Below, one piece after another: positions 1-11,321 of a DNA stretch of 64,000 bases (the first letter of the stretch is position 1; every line of letters begins with the position of its first letter). The stretch is from Nocardioides sp. Kera G14. Its GTDB lineage: Bacteria > Actinomycetota > Actinomycetes > Propionibacteriales > Nocardioidaceae. The translations under genes and the position numbers were made by a program. The notes under the pieces are model-generated. The model made no database searches, had not been told where the DNA came from, and saw only the letters and a program-made list of their open reading frames with translations. The stretch spans positions 2,666,001 through 2,730,000 of the forward strand of contig NZ_CP085839.1 of NCBI RefSeq assembly GCF_020715565.1, read 5' to 3'.

Positions 1-2224
<2,224 letters not shown>

Positions 2225-2297
2225 GAGCAGCTCCTGGGCAAGCACAAACGGCCCCACGATCGAGCGACCGGGGGTGTCGCCAGTCTACGGTTGGCCC

Positions 2298-3188
2298 GTG
2301 AGGACCCGAGGCGCCGGCACTGCGACCGGACTCGCCGCGGTCGTCCTCCTGACCGCAGGGTGCAGCGATCAGCGGGTCGCGCCCGAGCCGATGCCGACCA
2401 CCGGTCGCACGATCTCGGCGTCGCCGAGCCCGTCAGCGTCGGTGACCTCCGGCGGCTCGGCCAGCCCGACCGGTGCACCCGGAAGCTCTCCGCCGGCGTG
2501 GCTGGGCACCCGGGTCCTCCCTGTCGGCAAGGACGGCGTCGTGCCGCCGCAGAACACCCCACCCGAGCTCCGACGTCGGGCGTTCACGTTGCCCGACGTC
2601 CTCCCGGAGCTGCCGGGTGACGACTTCGAGTCGGTGATCGAGGCGCCCGCGCCGCCGGACGTCATCGCCCGCTCGACGTGGTCGGCCGAGTGCCCTGTGC
2701 CGGCGACGCGGCTGGCGTGGGTGCGGCTCACCTTCTGGGGCTTCGACGACAAGCGCCACACCGGTGAGCTGCTGGTCGCGAAGGGGCAGGCCAAACACAT
2801 CGTGACCGCCTTCCATGGCCTGTGGGACCTGCACTTCCCCCTCGAGCAGATGCACATCACCACGGTCGCCGAGCGCGACGCTCCCCCGACGGGCGACGGC
2901 AACAACACATCGGCCTTCAACTGTCGCCCGGCGCGCGGGACAACCGTCTGGTCCGAGCACGCCTACGGGCTCGCCGTCGACGTCAATCCGTTCCAGAACC
3001 CTTACACGAAAGGGGATGTGGTGCTTCCCGAGCTCGCGCGGTCGTACGTCGACCGCAACAACCCACGCCCGGGGATGATCATGGCCAACTCCCCCGCCGT
3101 CCGTGCCTTCAGCGAGGTCGGCTGGAACTGGGGCGGCTACTGGACGTCACTGAAGGACCTGCAGCATTTCTCCCTGCGAAACCGATAG
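2298..3188 (+). CDS. M15-family D-alanyl-D-alanine carboxypeptidase-like lipoprotein
   Basis: Predicted exported, lipid-anchored peptidase of 296 residues. An N-terminal hydrophobic stretch ends in LTAGC (acylated Cys near residue 22), followed by a Ser/Pro/Thr-rich linker to about residue 70. The C-terminal half carries the zinc-ligand pattern of the M15 VanY/D-Ala-D-Ala carboxypeptidase fold: SEHAYGLAVDVNPF (H and D ligands) and DLQHFS near the end (third His). Members trim the peptide stems of peptidoglycan. The GTG at 2298 is preferred because it starts directly before the signal sequence; the frame stays open further upstream, but that part overlaps mfd. It stands alone, divergent from mfd. 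The family is secure from motifs; the exact substrate is inferred. Confidence 0.85.
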   Translation: MRTRGAGTATGLAAVVLLTAGCSDQRVAPEPMPTTGRTISASPSPSASVTSGGSASPTGAPGSSPPAWLGTRVLPVGKDGVVPPQNTPPELRRRAFTLPDVLPELPGDDFESVIEAPAPPDVIARSTWSAECPVPATRLAWVRLTFWGFDDKRHTGELLVAKGQAKHIVTAFHGLWDLHFPLEQMHITTVAERDAPPTGDGNNTSAFNCRPARGTTVWSEHAYGLAVDVNPFQNPYTKGDVVLPELARSYVDRNNPRPGMIMANSPAVRAFSEVGWNWGGYWTSLKDLQHFSLRNR

Positions 3189-3208
3189 CTCCGCAGCCTC
3201 CGGGATCG

Positions 3209-3530
3209 CTAGTCCGTGCGCTGGGCGTAGACCTGAGCGGCCGCGTAGACGTCGTTCACGTACTGCTGGGAGTGGTTGTAGCTGAAGATCGCCCGCGCCC
3301 ACGCGGCGCCGCTCGTCAGCGGCCCGTCGGCACAGAGATAGTGCGCGGCGGCGAGAGCTGCGTCGTCGAGGTCCTGCGGGTCCGCAGCGCCGTCACCGTC
3401 GGCGTCGGCGTCGACACACGGCAGCAGCGGCGGGGATCTCGAGGGCCCGCCGTGGCTGCGCCGCCTGTACGGCGACCGCCCCGACGACCACGGCGACGAG
3501 GAGTCCCGCCAGGGTCGCCCGGAGTCTCAC
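3209..3530 (-). pseudogene. Remnant of a secreted lytic transglycosylase with the catalytic core deleted
   Basis: Two pieces in different frames abut. From the GTG at 3530 a 38-residue piece reads as a signal-anchor start (VRLRATLAGLLVAVVVGA). From about 3422 down to the TAG at 3209, a second frame reads CVDADADGDGAADPQDLDDA, then ALAAAHYLCADG and ARAIFSYNHSQQYVNDVYAAA. That is the typical C-terminus of actinobacterial MltB/SLT-type transglycosylases, with YLC...SYNHS...YV. The roughly 150-residue catalytic domain expected between them is absent and the frame shifts at the junction, so no working enzyme can be made. It lies 28 bases after pstB on the same strand. An assembly error could mimic this. 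Confidence 0.7.
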
Positions 3531-3558
3531 TGCTGGAGGATATGTGGAGAGGCGCTGC

Positions 3559-4410
3559 TCATCCGAACCGCCCGTGCACGTAGTCGGACGTGCGCGGGTC
3601 CTGCGGGTTCTCGAACATCGCCTTGGTGTCGCCGTACTCGACGATCGCACCCGGGGTGTTGTGGCTCGCGAGGAAGAAGGCGGTCTTGTCGGAGACGCGC
3701 GCCGCCTGCTGCATGTTGTGGGTGACGATGACGATGGTGACCTCCTGGGCCAGCTCCTTCATCGACTCCTCGATCACGCGTGTGGAGGTCGGGTCGAGCG
3801 CCGAACAGGGCTCGTCCATGAGGAGGACGCGCGGCTTGATCGCCATCGAGCGGGCGATGCAGAGGCGCTGCTGCTGACCGCCGGAGAGGCCGCCGCCGGG
3901 AGCGTCGAGGCGGTCCTTGACCTCGTTCCAGAGGCCGCCGAGGCGCAGACTGCGCTCGACGAGGTCGTCCTTCTCGGACTTCCCGGCCTTGACGCCCGTG
4001 AGCTTGAGTCCGGCGAGCACGTTGTCGCGGATGCTCATCGCTGGGAAGGGATTCGGCCGCTGGAAGACCATGCCGATGTCGCGACGGGCGTCGGTGAGCC
4101 TCTTCTCCGGCGCGTAGATGTCCTCGCCGTCGAGGAGTACCTGGCCGCCGAACTTGGCGATCGGGACGAGCTCATGCATCCGGTTGAGGGTGCGGAGGAA
4201 GGTGGACTTGCCACATCCCGACGGGCCGATCAGGGCGGTGATCTCGCCCGCGGCCATCGTCAGGGAGACACGGTCGAGCACCAGTCGGTCGCCGAACCAG
4301 CAGGAGACGTCCACCGCCTCGATCGTGGCGAGCGGTGAACCGCTCGGCGTCAGTGCGGGCGTGACGCCGGCGTCGCCGGCGACGGGGATCGCCATGGTCT
4401 GGTCGCTCAA
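3559..4410 (-). CDS. pstB: Phosphate ABC transporter ATP-binding protein PstB
   Basis: Cytoplasmic ATPase that powers the PstCA phosphate channel. Walker A is GPSGCGKST, the signature is [14 protein letters not shown], and Walker B is [14 protein letters not shown] followed by the H-loop [25 protein letters not shown] and the [13 protein letters not shown] ending are typical of PstB. The TTG at 4410 is chosen because AAGGA lies eight bases upstream; an in-frame ATG at 4395 has no visible ribosome site. The product is 283 residues. Unusually it is the last gene of the pst operon, separated from pstA by four surface-protein genes and a strong hairpin at 4458-4487, so its expression may depend on readthrough or a separate promoter. 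Confidence 0.95.
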   Translation of the reverse strand: MSDQTMAIPVAGDAGVTPALTPSGSPLATIEAVDVSCWFGDRLVLDRVSLTMAAGEITALIGPSGCGKSTFLRTLNRMHELVPIAKFGGQVLLDGEDIYAPEKRLTDARRDIGMVFQRPNPFPAMSIRDNVLAGLKLTGVKAGKSEKDDLVERSLRLGGLWNEVKDRLDAPGGGLSGGQQQRLCIARSMAIKPRVLLMDEPCSALDPTSTRVIEESMKELAQEVTIVIVTHNMQQAARVSDKTAFFLASHNTPGAIVEYGDTKAMFENPQDPRTSDYVHGRFG

Positions 4411-4457
4411 CGCGGGTGTCCTTACGTGTTCTGGGTGGTGCTGTGTGGAGAGGGTGA

Positions 4458-4487
4458 TGCCGGGCGGCCGTGATCGGCCGCCCGGCA
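4458..4487 (-). terminator. Perfect 13-bp stem hairpin between the second pstS and pstB
   Basis: TGCCGGGCGGCCG pairs perfectly with CGGCCGCCCGGCA around a TGAT loop. No T-run follows, so it may be a partial terminator, attenuator or mRNA-stabilising structure. It sits between a highly expressed type of gene (binding protein) and a low-demand one (ATPase), where intra-operon attenuation is common. Confidence 0.7.
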
Positions 4488-4508
4488 CCGATGAGCGTCA
4501 GCTCAGAT

Positions 4509-6062
4509 TCACTTCTTGACCTTCACGGCGGCGCTGGTCCTGGTGACCGGGGTCGCACCGGTGAGGGTGGCCGTCACGCGGACGGAGACTCGCTTGCCCT
4601 TGAGCTTCTTGGTGAGCTTGAGCTTGGCGGCCTTCGCGCCCTTGATGGCCTTGCCGTTGGAGAGCCACTGGTAGGAGAGCTTGGCGCCACGGGTCGCGGT
4701 CGCGGTGGCCGTGACCTTCTTGCCGACCTTCGCCTTGCCGGAGACCTTCACGGTGCCGAGGGCGACCTTGACGACCGTGTGCGTGCCCGTGCTCGTGCCG
4801 GTGCCGGTGCTGCTGGTCGGCGTCACGAGGAGCGGGTTGGCGATGTACATACTGGCCGGGGCGATGCCCGAGGCCGGCACGATGTCACCCGTGGTGGCCT
4901 TCGACACACCGCAGTAGGCGGCGGAGAGCGGGTAGAAGCCGTCAGCCTTGACGATCTCCTGAGCAGCCGCGCTGCAGAAGAAGCCCGTGGAGCCGAGCAG
5001 GGCGTTCGTCACGGCACCACCGGCGTAGGTGTCGGCGTTGGTCTTCGTCTGACCGTTCGCGGCGGCGGTCACACTCGAGTTGCGGGCGAAGAGCCACAGC
5101 GCGCGCTGCTTCTTGAAACCACCGAGGACGCGGATCTGCTGGCTCGGGTTGGTCTGGTTCCACAGGATCGCGCGACCGAGCGAGATCGGGACGACAGCGT
5201 TCTTGTCGAACGCCAGCGGCGCGCCGCTGTGCTCGGGAACGTCCAGCGTGCCGTTGTACTTGTTCGGCGCGCTGGTCATGACGCCGTTGCTGTCGGACAC
5301 CGTGCCGGCGCCGCCGTTGGCGGTGTCGATCTTGTTGATCTGGCTGCCGAAGAACTTCGCCGTGCCGGAGCCCGACTTGGGCGTGAGCGGGTGCAGCGGG
5401 GCGGACCCACCACCGACCTGCGACCAGTTGGTGTCGGTGCCGTTGTAGATGGCAAGGACCTGCGCGTCGGTGAGCGACTGCGGGGCCGCCGTGTTCTTGG
5501 CCGACGTGGCGAGCACGACGGTGTCGAGCGCGAACGGGTACCCGGTCGCGTCGCTGCTCTTGCCGGCGGCGAGGTTGCCGCTGGTGTCAGGGGCCGACGA
5601 CGAGCGGGCGTAGGAGATGACCGAACCACCGTTGGCGTCCGAGGCACCGAGGAGCTTGAGGCCACCGCCCGAGCCGTTCGGCGTGGTGATGCTGGCGCTG
5701 GTGGTGCCGTCGACGCCGTTCCAGCCGGTCAGCGGGGCGACCGCGGAGCCGTCGTTGGCGAGCGCGTTGTAGCTGAGGATGTTGTAGGACTTGTTGTTGA
5801 CCGTGTTGGCCGTGGTGCCGCGGGCGTTCCAAGCGTCGGCCAGGTCGGCGACGACGTACTGGATCGTGTCCGAGCCGGCGAACACGATCGTGCCCGTGCC
5901 AGCGGTCGAGTTGTCCACGGGCGTCGAGCTGGCCGAAGCGCCCTGGTTGAGCGTCGTGTTGAGCGTGGTCGCCGCACCGGCCGGGGCCAGGACGCCGAAG
6001 GCCAGCGCAGACACAGCCGCGCAGGCTGCGCCCAACGTGGCGCGGTTGTTGCGAACAAACAT
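4509..6062 (-). CDS. Secreted PstS-like phosphate-binding protein with Ig-like C-terminal domain
   Basis: Predicted extracellular substrate-binding protein of 517 residues. Residues 1-30 are a signal peptide ending ...APAGAATT. Residues ~50-415 resemble PBP-like PstS proteins: TIVFAGSDTIQYVV near the start, VISYARSSSAPD, and FALDTVVLATS...LTDAQVLAIYNGTDTNWSQVGG, which matches the PstS block where released phosphate-binding loops lie. A Thr/Ser/Gly linker leads to a C-terminal module of about 80 residues (VKVSGKAKVGKKVTATATAT, LSYQWLSNGKAIKGAKA) typical of actinobacterial Ig-like surface repeats. There is no lipobox and no LPXTG, so attachment would be non-covalent. The ATG at 6062 has GGGAG upstream. 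It is the second binding protein of this operon; whether it binds orthophosphate or another phosphorylated ligand is not shown. Confidence 0.85.
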   Translation of the reverse strand: MFVRNNRATLGAACAAVSALAFGVLAPAGAATTLNTTLNQGASASSTPVDNSTAGTGTIVFAGSDTIQYVVADLADAWNARGTTANTVNNKSYNILSYNALANDGSAVAPLTGWNGVDGTTSASITTPNGSGGGLKLLGASDANGGSVISYARSSSAPDTSGNLAAGKSSDATGYPFALDTVVLATSAKNTAAPQSLTDAQVLAIYNGTDTNWSQVGGGSAPLHPLTPKSGSGTAKFFGSQINKIDTANGGAGTVSDSNGVMTSAPNKYNGTLDVPEHSGAPLAFDKNAVVPISLGRAILWNQTNPSQQIRVLGGFKKQRALWLFARNSSVTAAANGQTKTNADTYAGGAVTNALLGSTGFFCSAAAQEIVKADGFYPLSAAYCGVSKATTGDIVPASGIAPASMYIANPLLVTPTSSTGTGTSTGTHTVVKVALGTVKVSGKAKVGKKVTATATATRGAKLSYQWLSNGKAIKGAKAAKLKLTKKLKGKRVSVRVTATLTGATPVTRTSAAVKVKK

Positions 6063-6100
6063 CAGTTGCTCCCTGATCTCTCTTGTTTCCCGATGTGGAT

Positions 6101-7069
6101 TCACATCAAGTTCGGAAGGAGGGCGACCACGTGGTCCGTGGTCACCCATGCCAGTGCGATCGCCACCGGGCAGGCGACGAGCCACACGAGCAGGACATGG
6201 AAGTGCCGGCGCGCCACGCAGATGCCGATCACGAGCGCGAGGAGAGCGGCCAGGCACAGGGCGAGGAGCGGCAGCACGCTCGTGTCGCGCGCCATCGCCA
6301 GGTCCACCGAGGCCGGGGCAGCCGTCGCGCCGGTGCCCGTCCCCTTGTCGGCCAGCGCGTCGACGTAGACGACGTCGCGCGGCGCCAGGGATGCGAGGAA
6401 GCCTGAGCCGGTTGCGGTGACGAGGGTCAACCGGCTCTGCGTCCCGGTCGGGGCAGAAGGCACCGGATCGCCGGCCCGCCGCACACCCAGGACGTGATAG
6501 GTGACCGAGCCCTCGGCGTTCTGCACCACGATCGGGTCACCGGGCCTGAGCTGTGTCAGCTCGCGGAACGGCGCTCCGAAGGTGCTGGCACGACCCATCA
6601 CGACCGGCGAACCCTGTTGTCCGGGCATCGGGCTTCCCGGGAAGTGCCCGGGTCCGGCCATCAGGTCACGCGAGGACGTGCCCTGGACGACGACCTGCTG
6701 GGCGCCGAGCGCCGGAATGCTGAGGATCGCGACGGGCGCACCGCGCTCGACGGTATCCCCGTTGTAGTCCAGGGCACCGGTCGGAGCCGTCGCCTGGGCG
6801 AGCTCGCTGCGGTACTGCTCGTAGAGGAGGTTCTGGCTCCGCGTCTCGGAGAGCATCCCCAGGAACAGGAGCTGGAACACCAGCCACAGGCACAGGATCG
6901 TGACCACTGTCAGGGCCGAGGAGGAGATGTCGAGCATCTCCTCCGTCTCCCCGGCACGGATCTCACGTCGGGCGAACTTCGGGGCGGTCAGCTTCGGGCG
7001 CCGCTTCGGTGCCTCGCCCTTCGATCGCCGGCGCGGAATCATGGGCCGCTGGGTCTCTGCGACGGTCAC
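6101..7069 (-). CDS. Membrane sortase-like protein lacking catalytic His and Cys (pseudosortase)
   Basis: A 322-residue protein with a basic cytoplasmic N-terminus (1-45), one membrane span (~50-72), a sortase-fold domain (~105-240) and two C-terminal spans (~262-285, ~290-312). The domain follows class E-type sortases closely: VAILSIPALG, DLMAGPGHFPGSPMPGQQG, TFGAPFRELTQLRPGDPIVV. The usual AGH becomes MGR (Arg160 in place of His), and the usual LTLTTC becomes LTLVTA (Ala219 in place of Cys). The third active-site residue, Arg231 (RDVVYVDAL), remains. Transpeptidation therefore looks impossible. Its ATG overlaps the stop of the preceding surface-protein gene (ATGA), so the two are probably translated together. 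A scaffold or binding role is inference. Confidence 0.8.
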   Translation of the reverse strand: MTVAETQRPMIPRRRSKGEAPKRRPKLTAPKFARREIRAGETEEMLDISSSALTVVTILCLWLVFQLLFLGMLSETRSQNLLYEQYRSELAQATAPTGALDYNGDTVERGAPVAILSIPALGAQQVVVQGTSSRDLMAGPGHFPGSPMPGQQGSPVVMGRASTFGAPFRELTQLRPGDPIVVQNAEGSVTYHVLGVRRAGDPVPSAPTGTQSRLTLVTATGSGFLASLAPRDVVYVDALADKGTGTGATAAPASVDLAMARDTSVLPLLALCLAALLALVIGICVARRHFHVLLVWLVACPVAIALAWVTTDHVVALLPNLM

Positions 7070-9681
7070 GACAGCCTCCGGCCGAGCAGGAGGACCCGGA
7101 GGACGAGTGAGGCCAGCAGCGACACGATGGCGCCCACGAGCAGCAGCGGAACGGCGCCGCCGCTGATCTTCGACGAGACCAGCTGGGTCGTGACGACCGA
7201 CGCGACAGCAGGGGCCTGGGCAGCGGGCGCAGCGGCCGCGGGGGCGGCAGCTGCCGGGGCCGCCGGGGCCGCTGCGGGCGGGACCACGGCCTGAGCCACG
7301 GCAACGCCAGTGACCGGCGTCGCGGCCGCCGCCACGTGGTCACCCGGCACGCCCTTCTGCTTCAGGATTGCTTTCGCCGCCGTGCGGGCAGCGGTGTAGA
7401 GCTTCTTCGTCGCGCCCGAGTTGAGGATCGGGACATAGCCCGACGGCAGCTCGCCGTTGCCGCGGCCCTGCTGCTGGCCCTCGGAGGTGGAGACCTGGAT
7501 GAACTGGGCGACATGTCCTGCCGACGCCGCGTCCAGTCCACGTCCCTTGGCCGCGGTGTAGACGACCATGGTGCCGGGATAGGCGGACGTGCTCTTGCGC
7601 ACCGCCGCTTGGCGGAACTCGAACGGCTTGTCGGCGAGCGGCTGCTTCATGACGCCCACCGCGGCCTCCATCCCGGCCGTGTCCGGGGCGATGAAGTGGC
7701 CGGACTTCGCCTCGAGGCCGGCCACCGTGAGTCCGTAGCGGGCGGCGTCACCGAGGCTCACGAGCCCCAGCTGGAGGCGGCGACCGATCCCCTGCTGCCC
7801 GACGCGACCCATGGTCCAGGTGTTGGAGGTCGAGTCGAGCGCGCAGATCGTGCTGACGTTCGGCCAGCTGAGCAGCATGGACTTGGCGATCAGCGCGAAG
7901 CTGCTCACCGGCGCCGCGATCTTCTGCATGTAGGGCGCGGGGTTGGCGTCGAGGCAGGCCTGACCGGTCTTGGTCGGGACCCACTGGTCCATCAACGGCC
8001 AGGTGTTCACCGGCAGTTTGAGGCCCTTGTAGTAGCTGTTGACGACCATGCCGCTGCTGTCCGCCTTGCCCTTGAGCCACGCCATCGCGTCCCGGTCGGA
8101 GGCGATGTACGACGTCAGCGCCTGGATCACGGCTGAGCTCGTCGACAGTGAGAGGAGTGTCGAGGCCGCCTCGTTGAAGGCCACCTTGTTCAGCCCCGGG
8201 TTCAACGCCTGGAACTCGGGATCAAGGTTCACCGACAGTGGGTTGTTCTCGAGGTCGAGGTGCCCCTTGGCATCCGTGTGGGCATGCTTCGTGAAGTTGG
8301 TGCCCGGGTACGACTCCGTCAACAGCTTCGCGAGGAGCCGGGCGTTGAGCTTGAGTGACGTGAGCTGACTGCCGTCGGGTCTGTCGATGTTGAAGGCGAT
8401 GCCCCACCCGGTCAGGGCCGTGGGCGCGTAGGCGAGGCCGCTGTCGCCGTCGACGCGTCCTGCCGGCTGCGAGGCGACCGACTGGCCGTTGAGGACGAGC
8501 TGCGTGGCGGCGTCGTCCGGCATGGAGTTCGCCTGCCAGTTGAAGCGCTTCGGGTTCAGGCAGTACGCCGGCGCCCACTGGAGCGCGGCCTGGCTCAGCA
8601 GCTCCGACCCGTAGAACGGGACAGGGGTGCCCTGACCCTTCAACGAGCAGGTGTTGGGCGGCGGTGCGAAGGTCAGCGGGATGCTGAAGCGTCGGTCCCA
8701 GTTGGAGGGCGACCACCACAGCAGCGGCGAGAGCGCGTCGTCGACTGCGGAGTTGTCGGTGTTGAGCGACCCCGGCTCGAAGTTGCCCGTGCCGTTGCAG
8801 GGATCGATGGCGGAGGCGCAGTCGACACCCATCATGGGGATGACGACGACCGAGCACGCGACCGTCTCGGAGCACCCGAGGGCTTCGTTCTCGATCTTGG
8901 TCCGCACCTCGAACTCCGCAGAGCCCTTGCCGTCGGAGCCCGTGTACGCGTAGATCTCGTTGGTCGGCTCACCCGAGTTGTTCGAGGCGGACGGAGGCAT
9001 CGTCTGGTCGTTGCACGCCTCGTACGTCTGCTCGTCCGCGTTGGCCGAGGTGGGGGCCGAGACATACGGCGTCACGTGCCAGGCGAACGTCTCCGAGAGG
9101 GGGCAGTCGTCGCCGAGGGTGGTCGGGTCGACGCCTGAGACGCTGGGCGTGGCGTCGGCGGGATCGGTCACCGGAGTCTCGCTCTTGGCGTCGAAGAGCC
9201 ACGTGGCGTGCGAGGGGTCGGCACTCGAGGTCCGCTGGCTGTAGGTGCTGGTCCAGCAGGTGTTCGGTGACAGCTGCTGGGCTTCGGGCAGCGACGAGTC
9301 GTCGAGGCCCCGGCACTCCATGACGAGGACCGGGTACTCCTGGGTCACACCGTTGATGCCGTACGGGTTGAGCGCTCGGCCCCCCGTCGCGTGCGCGCCG
9401 GTCCATGCGATGTGGATGCGCTCCCGCGTCTGGAGGTTGACCGTCTTGTTGGCCGTCACCGTCACGGTGTTGGTGGCCGTGGTCGCCTCGCCGGCGGCGT
9501 CGAAGAACGACCGGGTCAGCGTCTTCGTCTGGCGGAAGGCCGACCCGTCGGAGCCGTTCGCAGCGGACGCCGTCCCGGGCAGGAGGACCAGCCCCGTGAG
9601 GACCGCGGCAAGGGCAGCGGCGAGAGCGGCCAGGCGACGGGCGATCCGGTCAGCGGCAGCGATCTGTGCGAGGCGCCTCAC
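7066..9681 (-). CDS. Large membrane-anchored surface protein of the pst operon, function unknown
   Basis: 871 residues: signal peptide (~1-41, ending TASAANGS), a large extracellular part, an Ala/Pro-rich spacer (~795-830) and a single C-terminal span (~843-865) followed by LLGRRLS. The extracellular part is Cys-containing (VMECRG, NTCWTS, DDCPLSE, TVACSVVV, DPCNGTG, PNTCSLKG), consistent with disulfides. I see no enzyme motif. The position between two PstS-type proteins, with ATGA overlaps on both sides (with the sortase-like gene and with pstS), ties it to phosphate uptake. Parts such as NSYYKGLKLPVNTWPLMDQW and FRQAAVRKSTSAYPGTMVVY might be a diverged binding-protein-like domain, but that is a guess. 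There is no LPXTG motif. Confidence 0.75.
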   Translation of the reverse strand: MRRLAQIAAADRIARRLAALAAALAAVLTGLVLLPGTASAANGSDGSAFRQTKTLTRSFFDAAGEATTATNTVTVTANKTVNLQTRERIHIAWTGAHATGGRALNPYGINGVTQEYPVLVMECRGLDDSSLPEAQQLSPNTCWTSTYSQRTSSADPSHATWLFDAKSETPVTDPADATPSVSGVDPTTLGDDCPLSETFAWHVTPYVSAPTSANADEQTYEACNDQTMPPSASNNSGEPTNEIYAYTGSDGKGSAEFEVRTKIENEALGCSETVACSVVVIPMMGVDCASAIDPCNGTGNFEPGSLNTDNSAVDDALSPLLWWSPSNWDRRFSIPLTFAPPPNTCSLKGQGTPVPFYGSELLSQAALQWAPAYCLNPKRFNWQANSMPDDAATQLVLNGQSVASQPAGRVDGDSGLAYAPTALTGWGIAFNIDRPDGSQLTSLKLNARLLAKLLTESYPGTNFTKHAHTDAKGHLDLENNPLSVNLDPEFQALNPGLNKVAFNEAASTLLSLSTSSAVIQALTSYIASDRDAMAWLKGKADSSGMVVNSYYKGLKLPVNTWPLMDQWVPTKTGQACLDANPAPYMQKIAAPVSSFALIAKSMLLSWPNVSTICALDSTSNTWTMGRVGQQGIGRRLQLGLVSLGDAARYGLTVAGLEAKSGHFIAPDTAGMEAAVGVMKQPLADKPFEFRQAAVRKSTSAYPGTMVVYTAAKGRGLDAASAGHVAQFIQVSTSEGQQQGRGNGELPSGYVPILNSGATKKLYTAARTAAKAILKQKGVPGDHVAAAATPVTGVAVAQAVVPPAAAPAAPAAAAPAAAAPAAQAPAVASVVTTQLVSSKISGGAVPLLLVGAIVSLLASLVLRVLLLGRRLS

Positions 9682-11321
9682 TGCAGTGTCCCCTTCTTGC
9701 TTCGTCGCCGCACGGCTGCGAAGACGCCCGGCGTCAGTACGACGGCCAGGAGCTCCACCAGCGAGAGGAACCCGAAGGCGTTGTCGTCACCGGAGCGGCG
9801 GGCCGGCAGCTCGATCGCGTTGGCCGTCGCGGTGAGGCCTGCAGAGGTGAGCTGCGTCGTACCGCCGTCCACGGGTGCGGCGGCCGTTCCACCGCCGACC
9901 ACGGCGTCGGTACCGGTCGGCACTGCCGCGACCGTGGCTCCGCCTGCGGGCACCACTGCCGTGCTGCCGGCCTTGGTCGTCGTGCCGGGCGGAACGACAG
10001 CTGTGCCACAGGGGTCGGCTCCGGCCTTCTGGCACGCCAGCGGCTGCGGGGCGACGTCGGCCAGGTGGTTCGCCGCCAGGTTGCCCTTGACGAAGGTGGG
10101 GTTGTCGCAGGACGCGAGGTTGGTGCTCGGGTCGCTGATCTTCACGCCGCTGACGGCGCCGCCTTCGGCCTGGGGCCCGAGCTTCTGCACCTGCCCGAAG
10201 GCCGCCTTGACGAGGTTGAGCGGGAGGGGTGAGTACCCGTAGGGACCGGCCTTCGCCTGGCCCCCGCAGAGTGAGTACGTCAGGAAGTCCGCGAGGGTCT
10301 GCCGCTTCGCGGGCGTCATCTTCCGGTCGGTCGAGCTCGTCGGGATGATCATGTAGGAGTACGACGACACCGGGTACGCCCGCGGATCGTTGTAGGTGTA
10401 GACGCCGTCGAGGTTCTGGTTCAGGTAGGTGTTCGGCGCCAGACCGGAGGGGCTGCAGTTCCCGTTGGCGTCACAGCCGACGATCTTCGCCTTCGTCAAC
10501 GCGACCGCGACGTTGTACTGGGTCGGCTGCACGTAGTAGCCGGCGGCGTTCTCGACGTACACGACCGGGAAGTGGGCGTTGAGCGGGTAGGAGTACTCGG
10601 CGTAACCGATCGTGCCGTTCCCGGAGGCCGACGAGACCGTGTTCATGATGCCGTCGTCACCCGACGCCGCGATCTGGCGACCCTTGCGGGGATAGAGCGA
10701 CGTCAGCCCCGCCGCCCCGTTGTAGGCGCGCCACAGCGACGGGTACTGCTTGTCCATCCAGAGGGTGAACTGTGCCGTCGCGCCCGATCCGTCGGAGCGC
10801 ACGACCGGTGTGATCGGCAACGAGGGAAGCGCGTGCCCGTTGTTGTCCTTCGTGATCGCGGGGTCGTTCCAGTTGGTGATCTTGTTGGTGAAGATCTTCG
10901 TCAGGGTCTGTCCGGAGAGGCGGAGGTTCTCGACCTTCTTTCCGCCGACCTTGATCTGGTACGTGAACGCGGTGCCACCGGCGACCACCGGGAGATAGGC
11001 GTACGGGCGGACCGACGAGTCCTGCTGGTGGGTCACCGGGTCGACGCCCTGGTACGGGATGTCGGAGTCACCGAAGTCGGTCACGTAGTTGGCGAAGTCC
11101 TTACGGCCCTGCGAGGAACCGTTGTTGTTGAACGTCGCCTGGAGGCCGGACTTGCTCACGTCGGCGATCCACTGCTCGACGATCGTGTACGCCCACGTGG
11201 AGCCGGATCCCTCGATGACGGCGTACTCGGCCATCGCCGGGCCGCTTCGAAGGGCCAGGACGAGAAAGATCACACTCGCCAGCAGAAGGCTGCCGGCGCG
11301 CTTGAAGGACAGGGGGCGCAT
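9678..11321 (-). CDS. pstS: Membrane-anchored PstS phosphate-binding protein
   Basis: 547 residues. A signal peptide (~1-32) is followed by a PBP-like phosphate-binding domain with the PstS hallmarks: IEGSGSTWAYTIVEQW, FNNNGSSQGRKDF, DFGDSDIPYQ, the TKIFTNKITNWNDPAI block and VVRSDGSGATAQFTLWM. These contribute the phosphate-contacting Ser/Thr/Asp/Arg residues in the family. A Gly/Thr/Val-rich linker (~430-500) and a C-terminal span (~518-537) with RRRSKKG after it replace the usual lipobox anchor. Its ATG shares a base with the pstA stop (TGATG), and its stop overlaps the next start, so translational coupling is likely. The role as the main phosphate receptor is secure from sequence; the C-terminal anchor is unusual. 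Confidence 0.92.
   Translation of the reverse strand: MRPLSFKRAGSLLLASVIFLVLALRSGPAMAEYAVIEGSGSTWAYTIVEQWIADVSKSGLQATFNNNGSSQGRKDFANYVTDFGDSDIPYQGVDPVTHQQDSSVRPYAYLPVVAGGTAFTYQIKVGGKKVENLRLSGQTLTKIFTNKITNWNDPAITKDNNGHALPSLPITPVVRSDGSGATAQFTLWMDKQYPSLWRAYNGAAGLTSLYPRKGRQIAASGDDGIMNTVSSASGNGTIGYAEYSYPLNAHFPVVYVENAAGYYVQPTQYNVAVALTKAKIVGCDANGNCSPSGLAPNTYLNQNLDGVYTYNDPRAYPVSSYSYMIIPTSSTDRKMTPAKRQTLADFLTYSLCGGQAKAGPYGYSPLPLNLVKAAFGQVQKLGPQAEGGAVSGVKISDPSTNLASCDNPTFVKGNLAANHLADVAPQPLACQKAGADPCGTAVVPPGTTTKAGSTAVVPAGGATVAAVPTGTDAVVGGGTAAAPVDGGTTQLTSAGLTATANAIELPARRSGDDNAFGFLSLVELLAVVLTPGVFAAVRRRSKKGTLQ

Noticed and set aside
7066..9681. LPXTG-anchored substrate of the sortase-like protein
   Set aside because: No LPXTG or LAXTG motif precedes the C-terminal span, and the sortase-like protein lacks its catalytic Cys.
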